This document shows, in pieces, positions 1-11,239 of a DNA stretch of 64,000 nt. Positions within the stretch are counted from its first letter, which is position 1; every line of letters starts with the position of its first letter. A model generated the notes under the pieces. It had not been told where the DNA came from and did no database searches. It worked only from the letters and a program-made list of their open reading frames with translations. The stretch comes from Escallonia rubra (Eukaryota > Streptophyta > Magnoliopsida > Escalloniales > Escalloniaceae). The stretch covers positions 186,001 through 250,000 of the forward strand of contig JAVXUO010000689.1 in assembly GCA_033065855.1 (NCBI GenBank), in the 5' to 3' direction. The position numbers and the translations under genes were made by a program.

Positions 1-59
1 AATTTCACCCGTGTTTGGACCGGCCCGTAAATCCAGTTTGTTCCCGGCCAGGAATGGAT

Positions 60-480
60 TACCCGGATTTTGATGCTATATATAGGCTTCCCCAGCTTTA
101 GGGTTTGGGCCTTGGAGATATCTTCTCATTTCCCCAATCTCCATCTCTTTCCCTGCGCCCCCCCCCCCCCCTTCCTCTCTCTCTATTACACAGCCGCCGG
201 CCCTCTCTCTTTTTCTTCCAGACATCGCCCCTCCCTCTCTCTCTCTGACTGTCCACTCCAGAGTTCACACACCAAGTCCACTCGACGAGTCCGTACGGCC
301 ACTGCAGATCTATCGTCCACACACCATCAATCCAATCCACCGTCAATCCACCACCGCAGATCTACCGTCTACACATTGTCGATCCACTGCCACAGATCCA
401 CCATCGATCCTTCCCCCATTTCACAAATCTCCTTGTTCTGTTACCGATTTTGTTGTTTGTTATTTCTAAGTGCTTAAAAC
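60..480 (+). promoter_or_regulatory. Promoter-like stretch with CT-rich leader, no gene attached
   Basis: A TATA-like run lies at 76-84. It is followed at 98-112 by a telo-box-like motif joined to a TGGGCC-type element, then by a long CT-rich stretch with a C homopolymer near 158-171. This order is common in plant housekeeping promoters. The long plus-strand reading frame over it (70-477) is Ser/Pro-rich low-complexity sequence and looks like no protein I know. No coding exon follows in the next kilobase. It may be an orphan promoter, an LTR fragment, or the first untranslated exon of a gene broken by later insertions. Confidence 0.3.
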
Positions 481-811
481 TGATTTATTCATTTATCTCA
501 AAATAAAATATTCTTGTAACAGCTAGTAATACGCTTAGTAGTAAATTGAAAGAAGCAAAAGTTATGTGAACTATCACAATCAGCCAAAAGATGAAAACTG
601 GTTAGGAAAAGAAAATCTGAAACCCGCGGGTTTAACCGAACCGCCTGGGGAGGGAACTCCTGGTGTAAGTAAGGACTAAATGAATATACTCTATCTTGCT
701 AGAGATCATAATGTCCAGTACACCACTAAAAATTTCCTGGGGAATGGGCATAAAATCTGAGTCATGACTCGCATGAATGTGCTTGGGGCTTAGACAAACT
801 AAACGGCATAA
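481..811. other. AT-rich spacer, nothing recognised
   Basis: No reading frame, repeat or RNA gene could be recognised between the CT-rich leader and the gypsy remnant. Confidence 0.5.
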
Positions 812-1110
812 CTAACCACTCATAAAGACCAACAGCGGTTTTTCACTCATCCCCAGGTCGGATATAAACCTGGCGATAACCACTATGTAAGTCAAGCTTG
901 GACCATGAGAACCGGCCATTAAATCCAACACGCCATCTAGGCAAGTTACAGGAAACCTATACTTGACATTAATTTTCTTGATGGCACAACTATCAAAACA
1001 CATTCGCCATGTGCCATCTCTTTTAGGGTGAAAAGGGCAGGCACAACACACAGACTCATACTCTCACGAACAGCTCCCCGCTGTAAAAGTTCGTCAACGG
1101 GCCGTTGAAG
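812..1110 (-). pseudogene. Ty3/gypsy reverse transcriptase fragment
   Basis: The minus-strand translation near 812-1051 carries the start of a gypsy reverse transcriptase. It shows the block PKRDGTWRMCFDSCAIKKI followed by a KYRFP-type motif, which is the conserved KKDGxWRMCVDYRALNxxT..YPxP region of the family. The upstream part (about 1050-1110) reads like the ELQ..VDELLxxGxVRxS segment in a shifted frame. Only the N-terminal part of the domain is present and the catalytic YxDD block is gone, so this is a decayed fragment. It belongs with the gag remnant further right on the same strand. Confidence 0.75.
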
Positions 1111-1949
1111 CTCAGTGCTCTCCATAGATTCCTATGATAATGAGGAAAGTTGGGCAACGGGACCCCAGGACCAAGTCATTTGACATGTTGGATATCCCCC
1201 AAGGGAGGTAGCTTGGCAGGAAGAGACTCCGGAGTCACATCGTGAACTCATGCAGCAACTGAGCAACCTCAGGGGAAAGGTCGACTGAAGGTGCACGAGG
1301 ATCATAGAAAGCTTTCCACGCTGCTTAGGCTAACACAAAGCCGTACTCTTGACCCACCACCTCAAACTCTTTATAATTAGGAAACTAAACGGTTCGCTTC
1401 TTTGGAGGCCGCGATGGCCTATTTGATGGGCTAACCTTCTCAAGGGGATTTGCTGGCAAGAGCTTGATAGTTTCTGCCGTGCTCAAAAGTGTATGTGTTG
1501 TCTTGCCCATGATGCTCAATTTGTAAGCTATAAAGTCAAGGGCGACCAAGTAAGATATGAGCAACACCCATTGGAAGATCATACCAGATTTCGGCCGAAT
1601 AAGCACCCATCTGGAGGGGTAATAAGCACCGTTGTGAAACTGCAAGAGAGGTCTTATCAATCCATGCAACTCGAAATGGTTTTGAAGTAGGGTTTAGGGT
1701 GTACCTTCATTTGATCACCGCTCGCCCAAAGACCATGTTCATTGTATTACCCCCATCATGAGTTTGCAACTGGTCTCCTCGCACGAAAGATAGATCTGGA
1801 AGATGCTTGTGAGTATCCAATCATCATCCGCAGGAGTGGACGAGATGCACCCCGTAACGTTGAGGGCAGGCGCATCGTCAATCCAAACATTCTCACATTC
1901 TTCCTCAGAATCATGTTGAGGACCCACACCCTCGACAGTATCCTCTTCC
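1111..1949 (-). pseudogene. Decayed gypsy region between gag and RT
   Basis: This stretch lies where the protease and the gag-RT linker of the same minus-strand element should be. Short open frames exist, but no DTGA-type protease motif could be recognised. I treat it as degraded retroelement sequence because of its position only. Confidence 0.4.
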
Positions 1950-2760
1950 TTCTAGTTGGCCTCCATCTGAGCGATGGATACAGTGCGATGAGGACAACGA
2001 CAGGCTATATGATCACAGTTGTTACAGTAATTACACTCCACATTAGACACGTACAGACGAGATGATCTAGGGGTAAACTCGTGAGCCTTGCTCGTACTAG
2101 CACCGGCTGTCGGAGAAAGGCAAGACTGGGTAACAGACAAGGAAGGAGCAGAGCCAGTAGATAGTTGAAAGGTGGGGAATGAGACAGGAAAGAAGTTCCC
2201 CCGGAAGTAGTGATCCCTCCAGGGGCTGAAAACCTCAGGGACTTCTCAAGCAATAAGGCCTTATAGAAGGTACTCTCAACTGACTCAAGCTCATGAAGGC
2301 GAACATCCATTTGTATCTCAGGTCTCAAGCCTCTAATAAAGTGATTACCAGAAGCCCCAAGGGCTACGGGTAGCTTATATCTCACAAAAAACTCTTCAAA
2401 TCGAGACATATACCCAGCTACCTCCGCAGTTGTCATAGTTGCATCATCTCGAAATGCATTTCTTTATGATAGTAGGCCAGAAGGTATCTCTCTTTTACTT
2501 TTAAGTGCATCCCTGCCCATGTGGTGATGGGAGGTTCAGCTAGCCATGCAAGAGTATCCTCGACTCCACGCAAATATCATTTGGCAACCGCAATTGATTT
2601 CACCTCAGCGAATTCAACGCACTCAGGGTCTCGCATGCGATAAAAGCTAAAATAGTCCTCTATCTCAAGTAACCAACTAGTAAAATGGCCCGGGCCAAGA
2701 TAACCGTCCAACTAGGTGCATCAACTTTGACACGACAAGTGGTATCTCCAAGTAATCTGA
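1950..2760 (-). pseudogene. Ty3/gypsy gag remnant with CCHC knuckle
   Basis: Read on the minus strand with frameshifts, this gives a plant gypsy Gag. The N-terminal part has the GPGHFTSWLLEIEDYF type block, then a WAGM...RYLLAYYHKEM block, then FEEFFVRYKLP and FIRGLRPEI motifs, all in the order of the retrotransposon gag domain. A zinc knuckle follows at about 2010-2060, spaced C-x2-C-x4-H-x4-C. The usual glycines of the knuckle are replaced, which fits an old copy. The lineage could be a Reina- or chromovirus-like gypsy, but that is a guess. Confidence 0.7.
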
Positions 2761-2778
2761 TTAGAAACGGGGCTCGCG

Positions 2779-2917
2779 TGTGATATCCCACATCGGATGT
2801 GGGATGATTTGTGATTGGCCTTATAAGACCCTGCCCATGAACTCACAAGTACCTACTTGGCTAGCCCTTTTGAGGGAGGCATTGCCCTGTGGTGGGGCCG
2901 TGGACCGAGACGTTACA
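2779..2917. mobile_element. 139-bp solo LTR, TRIM-like, with 5-bp TSD
   Basis: The block begins TGTGATATCCCACATCGG and ends ACGTTACA, i.e. TG...CA. It is flanked by the identical pentamer tcgcg at 2774-2778 and 2918-2922. The start closely resembles the LTR starts of short plant TRIM elements. At 139 bp it is very small for an LTR. A solo LTR inserted into the gypsy gag remnant is the simplest reading. The matching flanks make the boundaries firm. Confidence 0.8.
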
Positions 2918-2922
2918 TCGCG

Positions 2923-3380
2923 ATAGTCCCAATGATCATGAATTTCACCTATAGCCCACTTCTGAACGGGCGGTCCTTGAGAGTTCTCCAACTTGAAAAA
3001 GGGTACCCCGTAGGAGTGGTAAGAAGGTCAGACTGGTTATCCTTAAGACCAAGAGGAATGGGTTCATCAGTATCTCCCTGGTGCTCGCGTTTCCCAAGGG
3101 AAATGCCGATTTAGTGGGGGCATTCCTCTAAACGAGTTGACAATTCTATGACACTCACTTGAAGAGACCTCATAGATCCTCAAAGGTGTGGAATGTCTCA
3201 TCGATAATCTTATTTCTCGCACTAACCACGAGGAAAACGTACAAATCCAACTAACATAATTTATCTCTTGAGTTTTCGAGAATAAGCCTGTCAATTCCCC
3301 TGCTTACGCCAAGTTGTGTTCCCTCACTACACGTAATATAACATAAAAAATAAAAAACAAGACATGAGAGGGTTAAACAT
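2923..3380. other. Probable 5' part of the gypsy remnant, unrecognised
   Basis: It continues the sequence interrupted by the small solo LTR, so it probably belongs to the same minus-strand gypsy element. No LTR boundary or domain could be seen. Confidence 0.35.
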
Positions 3381-3382
3381 TA

Positions 3383-3609
3383 CGCCCTATACTTCATTGG
3401 ATTCCCCCTATTGATTTTTGCGAAATCCTAGGAAAATTTACTACACGTAAACTTGACTTTAGTCATTGTTTTAACCTAGCTTGACTTGCCAAATGATATG
3501 TATATAACCCATCTTTGCTATTTGAGTTCAATCCACTGTTTGGACCACCAAAATCTATCCTAGGATTTCGCAAACAATCAAAGGGAAAAATCCAATGAAA
3601 CAGAGAGAG
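3383..3609. mobile_element. Stowaway-like MITE
   Basis: Terminal inverted repeats of about 40 bp face each other. Both arms contain TTCATTGGATT and TTTGCGAAATCCTAGGA, at about 3394-3437 and the reverse complement at 3555-3599. The outer right end reads CTCTCTCTGTTTCATTGG on the minus strand, like the CTCCCTCCGTTTCATT ends of Stowaway MITEs. A TA dinucleotide flanks each side (3381-3382 and 3610-3611). Size and TSD fit a Tc1/mariner-derived MITE. It lies 18 bp from the predicted 5' splice-site signal of NRPA2 exon 4, inside the following intron. Confidence 0.75.
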
Positions 3610-3633
3610 TAAGAAAAGTACCTAGTCACTTAC

Positions 3634-6600
3634 CCACCCATTTCTGACGTCTCTTCTTTGCAAGAGATGAGTTTCTGGGGATCAGCATCTCTCAAGTGAC
3701 AAAGTTTTGACTGCAAAAATTTAGCAAAAACCAAAAGCAAGGCATTAGCATATTTTAATTTGAGGTGCCCGCAAGAAGAATACTTCGAACAAGTACAGGT
3801 CTACCAAAACTTAGTTGCCAGATATATCTAACTGTACTTTTCTGTATATTACTTTATCATGAAGCAACCAGAGCTTGCATAAGGATCATCTTTTTGTGAG
3901 AGATCACTTCAAAAGAGAAAAAGAAGAAGAAACAAGTACTTAAAGCTGTTACCATATGAGACTATAGAACAGGCTACCCATGAAAATTCTTTTCTGAGAA
4001 TTGCGAGGGCAAACAATACCATAAACAAAAGGTTCGGGGCTCCACAGAGCCTCCGACAAGCAAAAATCATCATAAACAACCCTTCGTGTAAAGAATGTTG
4101 GCACCAACCCCCTCCTAGGGCCAACCAGATATAACTACATCACAGCTTCAATACGGAGCCACACTGGAACTGGAAAAACCTCCTCGAGCTAGAAAAAATT
4201 AATAATGCGTGTAACCACCGGATCAAAGACTACCGCTTCAAAATGCAACAATCATGTCATTACCTACAGATTTACCAACATTTTAATTCCAATTACAGAT
4301 CAAATTCATCTTAAAAGCAAAAGGAATAGTTCATGGCTACAAAAGAGCCTTTGACAAGCAAAAATCATGACAAAAGACCCTTCATGTAAAGAACAGTGGT
4401 ACCCACCTTTCTCTTGGAGCAACCTAAATAGAACTACATCGCCACATTAGAAATTAAAAATCCTTTTTGAGCTAGAAAAAGAAATGATGCTAACAGATAA
4501 TGCCCTCAGACGCCGGAAGAAAAGCCTACTGCTTCAAACTTGCAACAATCATGTAATTGCCTACAGGATACAGACAACATCTTGGTTTGTAGATATAATT
4601 CATCTCAAAAGTAGAATGCATAGCTCTAAGGTGTTTGTTCGATATTCAACACTGCTGCAAAACAGTCAATTTTTGCGGCTGCTTTCAAAGCTCAACGAAA
4701 TCACAAGGGCACCACAAAGCTTGGGATGAACCTTAGTTGCAGGAAACTCCTGATATGCTGACGTTTCTCTCTCGGAAACTCGCTTTTGCGATCCCAAGTT
4801 AGGAGCTCCATGGGATCTCGTCCCAAGCTAATATGGGAACTCAATCCCGTTAGATGGATAGAGATGCATGGAACAAGTGAGAGAGTACCTGAAAATCAAG
4901 TCATTTTCAACTCAATTGCTTGTTTCTCTCTTCCTTCAAGTCCTTAAAGCCTCCTTGTCTGTTGTTGCTAGCCATGTAAACTATACTAAATAAATGATAA
5001 TACTCTCTACGCATTTATTTATTCAAGCCGCTCCCAACCTCAGATTCTTCTTGGTGCTTACGCTCCCCCGCCCCCGTTCCCGCTCCCGCCCCCGCTTTGT
5101 GCAACTAAGGGATGAACAACCTCAATTGGAAAAGATACGAGTTGTACCAGAATTAGACTTAACACAGATCCAACTGAAACTGAATCTTTCAACTGTCAGT
5201 AAATCCACCATATCAAGTCTGCGTGTCGTGGACACTAGCACACTGGTGTCACGTGCACAGACACAAAGTAGGCAGAACGTGATCACAGAGTGTTGGCTTT
5301 GCACATCTCTATCATGATGTAACGAACAGGCAGAGATAATTTCTTTTCTGTTAGGTTACCACCAAAGTGCATCTTCCAAGTAAGTGGTTAAGTACTATGC
5401 CAATCTCTTTCCAAATCTAGGCACATAAAATTCAAATAATCTTGAGCACAAACCCACCATACAACCAAATATATATGCGAGTTCAGACCTCTCTTATAGT
5501 CAATATTGCGCAACTGCTCAAATTAGTTCCTCATCCTGACAATACAAACGTACACGCCTCAAGTACCTCATTTGTGCCACCTCCTATCCAAATTAGTACA
5601 GTGCTATCAGTTAACAACAGGTGGGAAACAGCATTGTTAGCAACTTTCTCGCCCACAAGAAGCCACCTCTGCTAGAAAAGAATACCTGCCTGATTCCTCT
5701 TAAAGTACCGGGGGAAGGAACTCTCTGGGAAGCTTTCCCCATTAAAAAGAACTGAATATATGCAACAAGCCCATATGCAAACCCTCCTGGATATCAAGAC
5801 AGTTCGTCATAGGCCTTGTTCATCACAACATGCAACCAATGCAACCATTAAACTGGTCCTCCATACACTCTTCACGTTATGCTCCATCTAGTTTATCTCC
5901 CAACTTTCCAAACAAACAAACAAAAAAGATTCTGCATCTCAGAGACACTACCACCGACCAGCTTCGGCAGACGTACCAAAAGAACTCCAGCCAGAAAGTA
6001 ACACGCAAATCACAATGGTTACAGTATTAGATACTCAACATCACCACCATCAACACCACCCTGGCATAGTCAAGGAAAAGGAAGCATGGAGGCTCTCAAT
6101 ATCCTAATCATTCACAGTAGGCAAATTACATCCTTTGAACAATTTCAACGCTCTTACAAGGTAAATGCATTAGCTTCTGGAAAGCAGATCTATTAAGAAT
6201 ATTGGTTACTTACCTTCAACATAATAGGAAACTGCCCAAAATTAAATCTGTCCTCTTTCACAACAACTCCGTCACCATATTGAAAGAAAACCTCCACTTT
6301 TAACTTCCCAAGATATGATAGTTTAGCTTGTCGACACTGTTACAGTAAAATACATACAAGTGGTAAATACCGTAATACTATCATAAGAACCATTGCTGGA
6401 AACATATTTTGCGTCGAGTACTTACTTCAAAAGGGTATAAAGCATCTCGCATTGTCTGAGATCGTTCCTTCTGAGGTGGGAATAATACAGGTTTCCCAAA
6501 CCAAAGTATGACATAAGTCAAGAATTAAACATCTATATACAGAATTTCAAGCAGAGTTTATTGTAGCTCCTTGAAACAAACAATTCAGCACAACATAAAA

Positions 6601-7323
6601 AAGAAAAACAATTTTAAGTTGCTAAGCAAACGGAGCAAATTCAACGATTAAAATAGGAGACTTGTCAAAATTAATTCGGTAACCTAAAACTCGAAACAAC
6701 AAATTCCGAGGATCAAATGCCAAAATAATCTATCTACATGTTCATCAAAAGGGCATTATGTTTGCTTTTGTCTAGCCTTGTGTGCGTTGAGACAGGAGAA
6801 ACCCAAATAAACTTAAAGCATTCAATGCTCGGTGCTATAACTAAAATTTTCTTCAAACGGGGAATGGGCAGAAAATTGTAAACGCTTTATTTCCTGCAGC
6901 TCTCATGGAAGATGTAGACTCTTTTGGAAAAAAAAAAAGCCTCTTATAAAGGGACAGATAAGGATTGAAGTTCCTAATTAAAATTCTCACGCAAAAAAGT
7001 TGCAACACAAAGAGATACAGAAAAAGCGAAATAAACGCAAGACTGAATATAGATTTTGATGCCTCTTACGAACGGACGGAAAAAAGAAACACAAAGACCA
7101 AATGAATGGAAACCAACTTTTCGCTGAACAAATATATTGGCAAAAGGATATTTCTTAGTGTTTGGTTGGTTAAGGGATCGTGAACTTCGACGGGCTTGAT
7201 GTTGAGGAGCATGGCCTCGAGGCCGTGGTCGAGCATGTGGTCGAAGGACTCTATGTGGTGCCTAAACAGCTCTCTCAGCGGCGCGTAGTCCGGCGTACCG
7301 GACAGGTGCGGCGGCAGCTTCAT
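3634..7323 (-). CDS. NRPA2: RNA polymerase I second-largest subunit, exons 1-4 only
   Basis: This is the N-terminal part of the Rpb2-like subunit that, with the largest subunit, forms the catalytic core transcribing 45S rRNA in the nucleolus. Coding exons on the minus strand are 7323-7152, 6505-6426, 6336-6214 and 3710-3634, together 452 nt or about 150 residues. Blocks matching the family are RHHIESFDHML and NIKPVEVHDP (exon 1), WFGKPVLFPPQKE (exon 2), CRQAKLSYLGKLKVEVFFQY and FNFGQFPIML (exon 3), and SKLCHLRDADPQKL with EETSEMGG (exon 4). I chose the ATG at 7323; the open frame further upstream begins with TTG. The protein is normally about 1,150-1,200 aa, and the next exon (YFILNGxERV) is not found in 1-3633. 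The gene either continues left of the window through a transposon-filled intron or is truncated. Splice phases join all four exons in frame. Confidence 0.85.
4010..4603. repeat. Diverged tandem duplication in NRPA2 intron 3
   Basis: Two copies of an about 297-bp segment lie head to tail. Shared landmarks include caagcaaaaatcat at 4057 and 4355 and tgcaacaatcatgt at 4244 and 4541, each about 297-298 bp apart. Several indels and many substitutions separate the copies, so the duplication is old. It lies in the 2.5-kb intron between exons 3 and 4. Confidence 0.7.
6506..7151 (-). other. NRPA2: U12-type AT-AC intron in NRPA2
   Basis: The intron after exon 1 begins ATATCCTTTT, an exact U12 5' splice site. 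It ends ...CATAC, with a branch-site-like TTCTTGAC whose A is 12 nt from the 3' end. No usable GT-AG pair joins the conserved sequences: the nearest upstream AG leads into an in-frame TAA. With the AT-AC boundaries the split codon gives Ile and restores LRIWFGKP, as expected for the family. Length is 646 bp. Confidence 0.85.
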
Positions 7324-7480
7324 TGCGCAGAGACGATCCGGCGGAGATGAATTCGATTTTTCACACGGAATTGGTGGCAACGATTTGGGTAGCAGGGTTT
7401 ACTCTGATATATTCCGGCGAGCGAACAGGGTTTAGGGTTTATACATAGAGTTTATAAACAGCGAGGGAGGGAGAGGGTGG
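7324..7480 (-). promoter_or_regulatory. NRPA2: NRPA2 promoter and leader with TATA and telo-box
   Basis: On the minus strand a TATAAAC box at about 7452-7459 is followed by a double telo-box (AAACCCTAAACCCT, 7427-7440), then by a leader to the ATG at 7323. Telo-boxes are typical of plant ribosome-biogenesis and translation genes, which suits a Pol I subunit. The 3' tail of the LINE starts less than 100 bp upstream, so the promoter is compact. Confidence 0.6.
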
Positions 7481-7738
7481 GCAATTCTGGGTAATTGACA
7501 AAATGCTCCTCTAAAATCTCTCTTTTCCCTTTTTTATCCTTAAAATTTTATTTTATTTTTGGGTTAATAGCAGAAATATATATCATGATATAAAGATTAA
7601 AGTTTACATACACTCCAAGCGAAGAAACAAAATACGAAAGGCTGAAAAACAAGAGATATACTACATAAACACCTAGAGACCTAAATAAATGCAGAGCCAA
7701 AATACTACAGAGGAAGTACAAGCATTCACCAGCCCAGA

Positions 7739-8330
7739 TCAAGACAATGTAACAGCATCATGTACAAGCCTCATCCATTCTTGCTGAACATCATCACAAG
7801 ACCTGGTTGCAAAAGTAGTTAATGCAGATGATAATGTCAAAATATTGTCTCTTTCCCGAGCAATACGTACAAAATGAACACATCTGCAACTAGTTAGGAC
7901 AGAAGACAGAATACTGGAACTATGAACATCACTCCGAGGCCATCTAGTCATCTGTATCAAGAAATCAGAGCGAGGTACTAGGAATATGATGTGAAAATAG
8001 GCAAGAGATTTAAGCCAATTAAGTGCTAAAGAAACTGCTATTGCTGTTGCACTGTAGAGATCATCAGTAAAAATCATATTAGTATAAGCATTAAAGGCTT
8101 CCTCCAAGAGTTGAATAATGTCAAACCTACTCCAAACCTTGTGAAGACTTTCTCAGTTAGGACTACAGACAGGGCACAAAAGACTAAAGATGGGAACATG
8201 AGGAATAGAACATGTCTCAGAAAAGAAGATCGGATATAGAGGTGGGAAAAAGTGGATAAAGCTAATGTGAACACTGAGGTCGTCAGAATGTTCATGCTTT
8301 AGCACTTTCTTGAATCGCGTTATAAAAACC
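7739..8330 (-). pseudogene. LINE RNase H domain remnant
   Basis: The final 122 residues (8107-7739) contain ALNWLKSLAYFHIIF, followed by blocks similar to the C-terminal half of the plant RVT_3 RNase H. The N-terminal half, with the expected catalytic DG, is not recognisable. A terminal RNase H is known in many plant L1 elements. Confidence 0.6.
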
Positions 8331-8460
8331 GAAGTGTTGCGCACTTGATTGAGAAGATTGCATGTTTTGACTCGTAGTTGTATCAAGGAGAATGGCATAT
8401 GCCGAAAAACAGCATCATTACGTGCTTCCGAAATAGACCAGAGCAGAACCGCAATCCAAA

Positions 8461-8811
8461 TCACACGAAACAAATCACCCACTTTATAGGCCAATGGGTA
8501 ATCCATTGCAACAAGGGCATGAGAGAATTATTGTCAAATGAGTTCGTCAAGAGTTGAATCTTCCATAAGTCAGCAATAATCGAACAGTCCAAGAAAATAT
8601 GCCTATGACTTTTGGAGGCCAAAGAACAAAATCGACATACATCGAGTATAGCACAGCCTCTTTTAACCGGTTCAGATCGTAAAGGTAATCTCTTATGCAC
8701 CACTTGCAAAAGAAAGAATTTAATTTTCCCTAGCAAAGGCAAAGACCAGAGTTTTTTTCCAAAGTGTCGGGGCCATAATATGTTCTCGCAGCCGAGGGAG
8801 AGGGACAACAA
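8461..8811 (-). pseudogene. LINE zf-RVT domain
   Basis: The translation shows FFLLQVVHKRLPLRSE, CRFCSLASKSHRHIFLDC and a following W. This is the zinc-binding C-x2-C...H...C arrangement found downstream of the reverse transcriptase in plant L1 ORF2. Confidence 0.75.
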
Positions 8812-9025
8812 TCAGAATAAAGGAATAGGTACTACTAACAGAAAAATTTCCCAACCTAACATAGGGCCAGTGGACATCATCAGTAAAGCCCAAACGGGGT
8901 AAGGAAATGTCAAAAACTTAGGAAGCAATGTGAGGAAGGAACATTCGTAATATAGTAGTCAAATTCCAGGTACAAGCATTCGGAAAAATCATATCACTAA
9001 CCATCCATTGGCGATTATTCTCATT

Positions 9026-9560
9026 CTAGAATCGCCTCAATTGAGAAGGAGGAAAGTTTGGCAACCACCAATCCATCCAAACTGAAATCGAACGCCCGTC
9101 TTCGATATGCCATTGAACTCCCCGCTTCAGAACACGCTGCCCCACTAATATACTGCGCCAAACCCCAGAACTAACTCTTGGACGTCCAACAGATAAAGTG
9201 TCATGTCGCTTAAAGTATCGACCTTTAAATACTTTTACAATTAGACTATCAGGCATAAACCAAAATTTCCAGGCTTGTTTAGTTAACAGGGCCTCACTAA
9301 AAGTGCAAAAACTATGAAAGCCCAAGCCTCCGAGGCATTTAGGTAAACATAACATAGACCAAGCGATCTAATGGATAGATCGATGAGTCGCCTTGCCAGA
9401 CCACAAAAACCGGACAAGAATTTGATCAAGTTGCCGACAAACCCACCCTGGGAATTTATAAACAGACATGTAATGGGTAAGGAAGGATGAAAGAGCTGAA
9501 TGTATAAGGGTAACCCTTCCAGCTTTGTTTAGAAAAAGTCCTATCCAATGAGCTCATTTA
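9026..9560 (-). pseudogene. LINE ORF2 post-RT region
   Basis: The frame from 9355 reads CLPKCLGGLGFHSF, then LLTKQAWKFW, then VWRSILVGQRVLKRGVQWHI and VWMDWWLP. This series (GGLG, A.LAKQ.WR, G..W.IGDG..I..W.D.W) always follows the RT domain in plant L1 proteins. Parts just upstream are in other frames. Confidence 0.75.
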
Positions 9561-9589
9561 TCTTGCACACGATCAATGATACCGGTAAA

Positions 9590-10640
9590 GATTTATTTCC
9601 GATTAGCAAGTACATCAAGTTGCACTCCCAAATATTTCCCAAAACCAAGCTGAATATGAAAATTGAGATCCTGCTCAATCTGTGTTCGCACAGCTTCAGA
9701 GGCATTAGGACTAACTGAAAGGCTCAATTTGGACCAATTTATTTGTTGACCAGAGAGGTCACAATAAAAATCCAAAATATTCATCAATACTTTAGCCTGA
9801 TGAATGTTTTTCCTAGGATTGAGGAATAAATAAATGTCATCAGCATACATTAAATGCGAGATGGCACGTGAGCTCAGACCCTCTTTGATTCCAGATATAT
9901 GCCCAAGCTATTCAGAAACAACTAATGTAGCAAAAAGGACATCTGAACATAAAATGAAAAGGAAGGGTAAAAGGGGGTCTCCTTGTCTAATGCTACAGGC
10001 TGGTTCAAAACACGAAGTGGTAGCACCATTAACTTAAATCAAGTAAGAAATAGTGGTGATACGATGCATTGTAAGAAGGATCCAAACATCAGGGAAAGCC
10101 AATCCGGGTCAGGAAAGCATGAACAAACGACCATTGCAATCTATTAAAAGTTTTGCTCTTATCAAGTTTAAGAACCATCAAAAGGGAATTCCCTTTTAAT
10201 TGACGTCGTACACAATCAACGAGTTCTTGAGCCAGAATCACATTATCAGAAAGACAACGACCAACAACGAACGCATTTTGAAAAGGTGAGATCATATCTG
10301 GCATTAGAGGTTTCAGTCGATTGACAAGAACTTATTAAATGATTTGGTAAACAACATTGCATAAACTAATTGGTCGAAAATCTTTAGCCATTTCAGCCAG
10401 GGCAACTTTGGGTATCAGCAAAAGGCGGGTCCAGTTTACTTCACAGAGTAGTCTACCAAAATTAAGAAAAGAAAGAACTCTTTCAATGACAGAAGCAGAC
10501 ATGATAGGCCAACATTTTTGAACAAACATGCCAGTTTACCATCTGGTCCCGGAGCCTTAAAAGTTCCAATTTGAAATGCTACCACTCTAACCTCTTCAGA
10601 GGTGAAAGCTTGAAGAAGATGTTGGATATAATGAGGCAAA
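9590..10640 (-). pseudogene. LINE reverse transcriptase, frameshifted
   Basis: Blocks in order are KAPGPDGKLACLF, LLLIPKV..AEMAKDFRPI with SLCNVVYQII, FQNAFVVGRCLSDNVILAQEL, LKLDKSKTFNRLQW, and YADDIYLF near 9850. The catalytic YADD is intact. The pieces fall in at least three frames, so the protein cannot be made. Confidence 0.85.
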
Positions 10641-11239
10641 AAAGGTTTAAAGAGGAAGGAATGAAAACAAGAACGTAAGATAAAGTCACAAACTGAATGA
10701 GATGGATGCGGGTTAAAGAGATGCTAAAAGTACGATACAGGGGTTGTTCAGATACAATATTAATCAGTAAGCAGCAAACCGTGATCATCTTTAATGGACA
10801 AGATGTGGTTATGCCTGCGACGAATGACAGTAGTAGCGTGAAAAACTTAGTATTACGATCACTCAAGTCTAACCACCGGATTTTCAATCGTTGAGCGCAT
10901 AAAAGTTCTTCACAAGTGAGCAGAAAGTTAAGTCGTCGGCGAAGTCCAAAGTCTAATAGGGAGGTCAAAGGGTCATTATGTACATTACTTTGGATCACTT
11001 GTAGGCATTATTGATGAGTGTGTATAAGCCAAGGCAACTGGACAAAACGCACTGAACCCCACGTAGACAAGGCTTTAAATAAAGATTCAAAATGATTTAA
11101 TGAAACAAACAACAGACAATCGGCTAAAGTAGTTGCCCAAGTCGATGCAATAAGAGGAAGGCAGTCAGAGTCCGACAACCACATTGTCTTAAAGCGATGA
11201 GGTGTTGGATAATGTTTTACGAAGAGGCAATGTATCACA

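Noticed and set aside
70-477. 135-codon open frame in the CT-rich leader
   Set aside because: Low-complexity Ser/Pro/His sequence with no domain; the frame reflects the CT-rich repeats.
7324-7380. Extended start of NRPA2 at 7380
   Set aside because: The codon there is TTG on the minus strand; the first ATG in frame is at 7323 and fits the family length.
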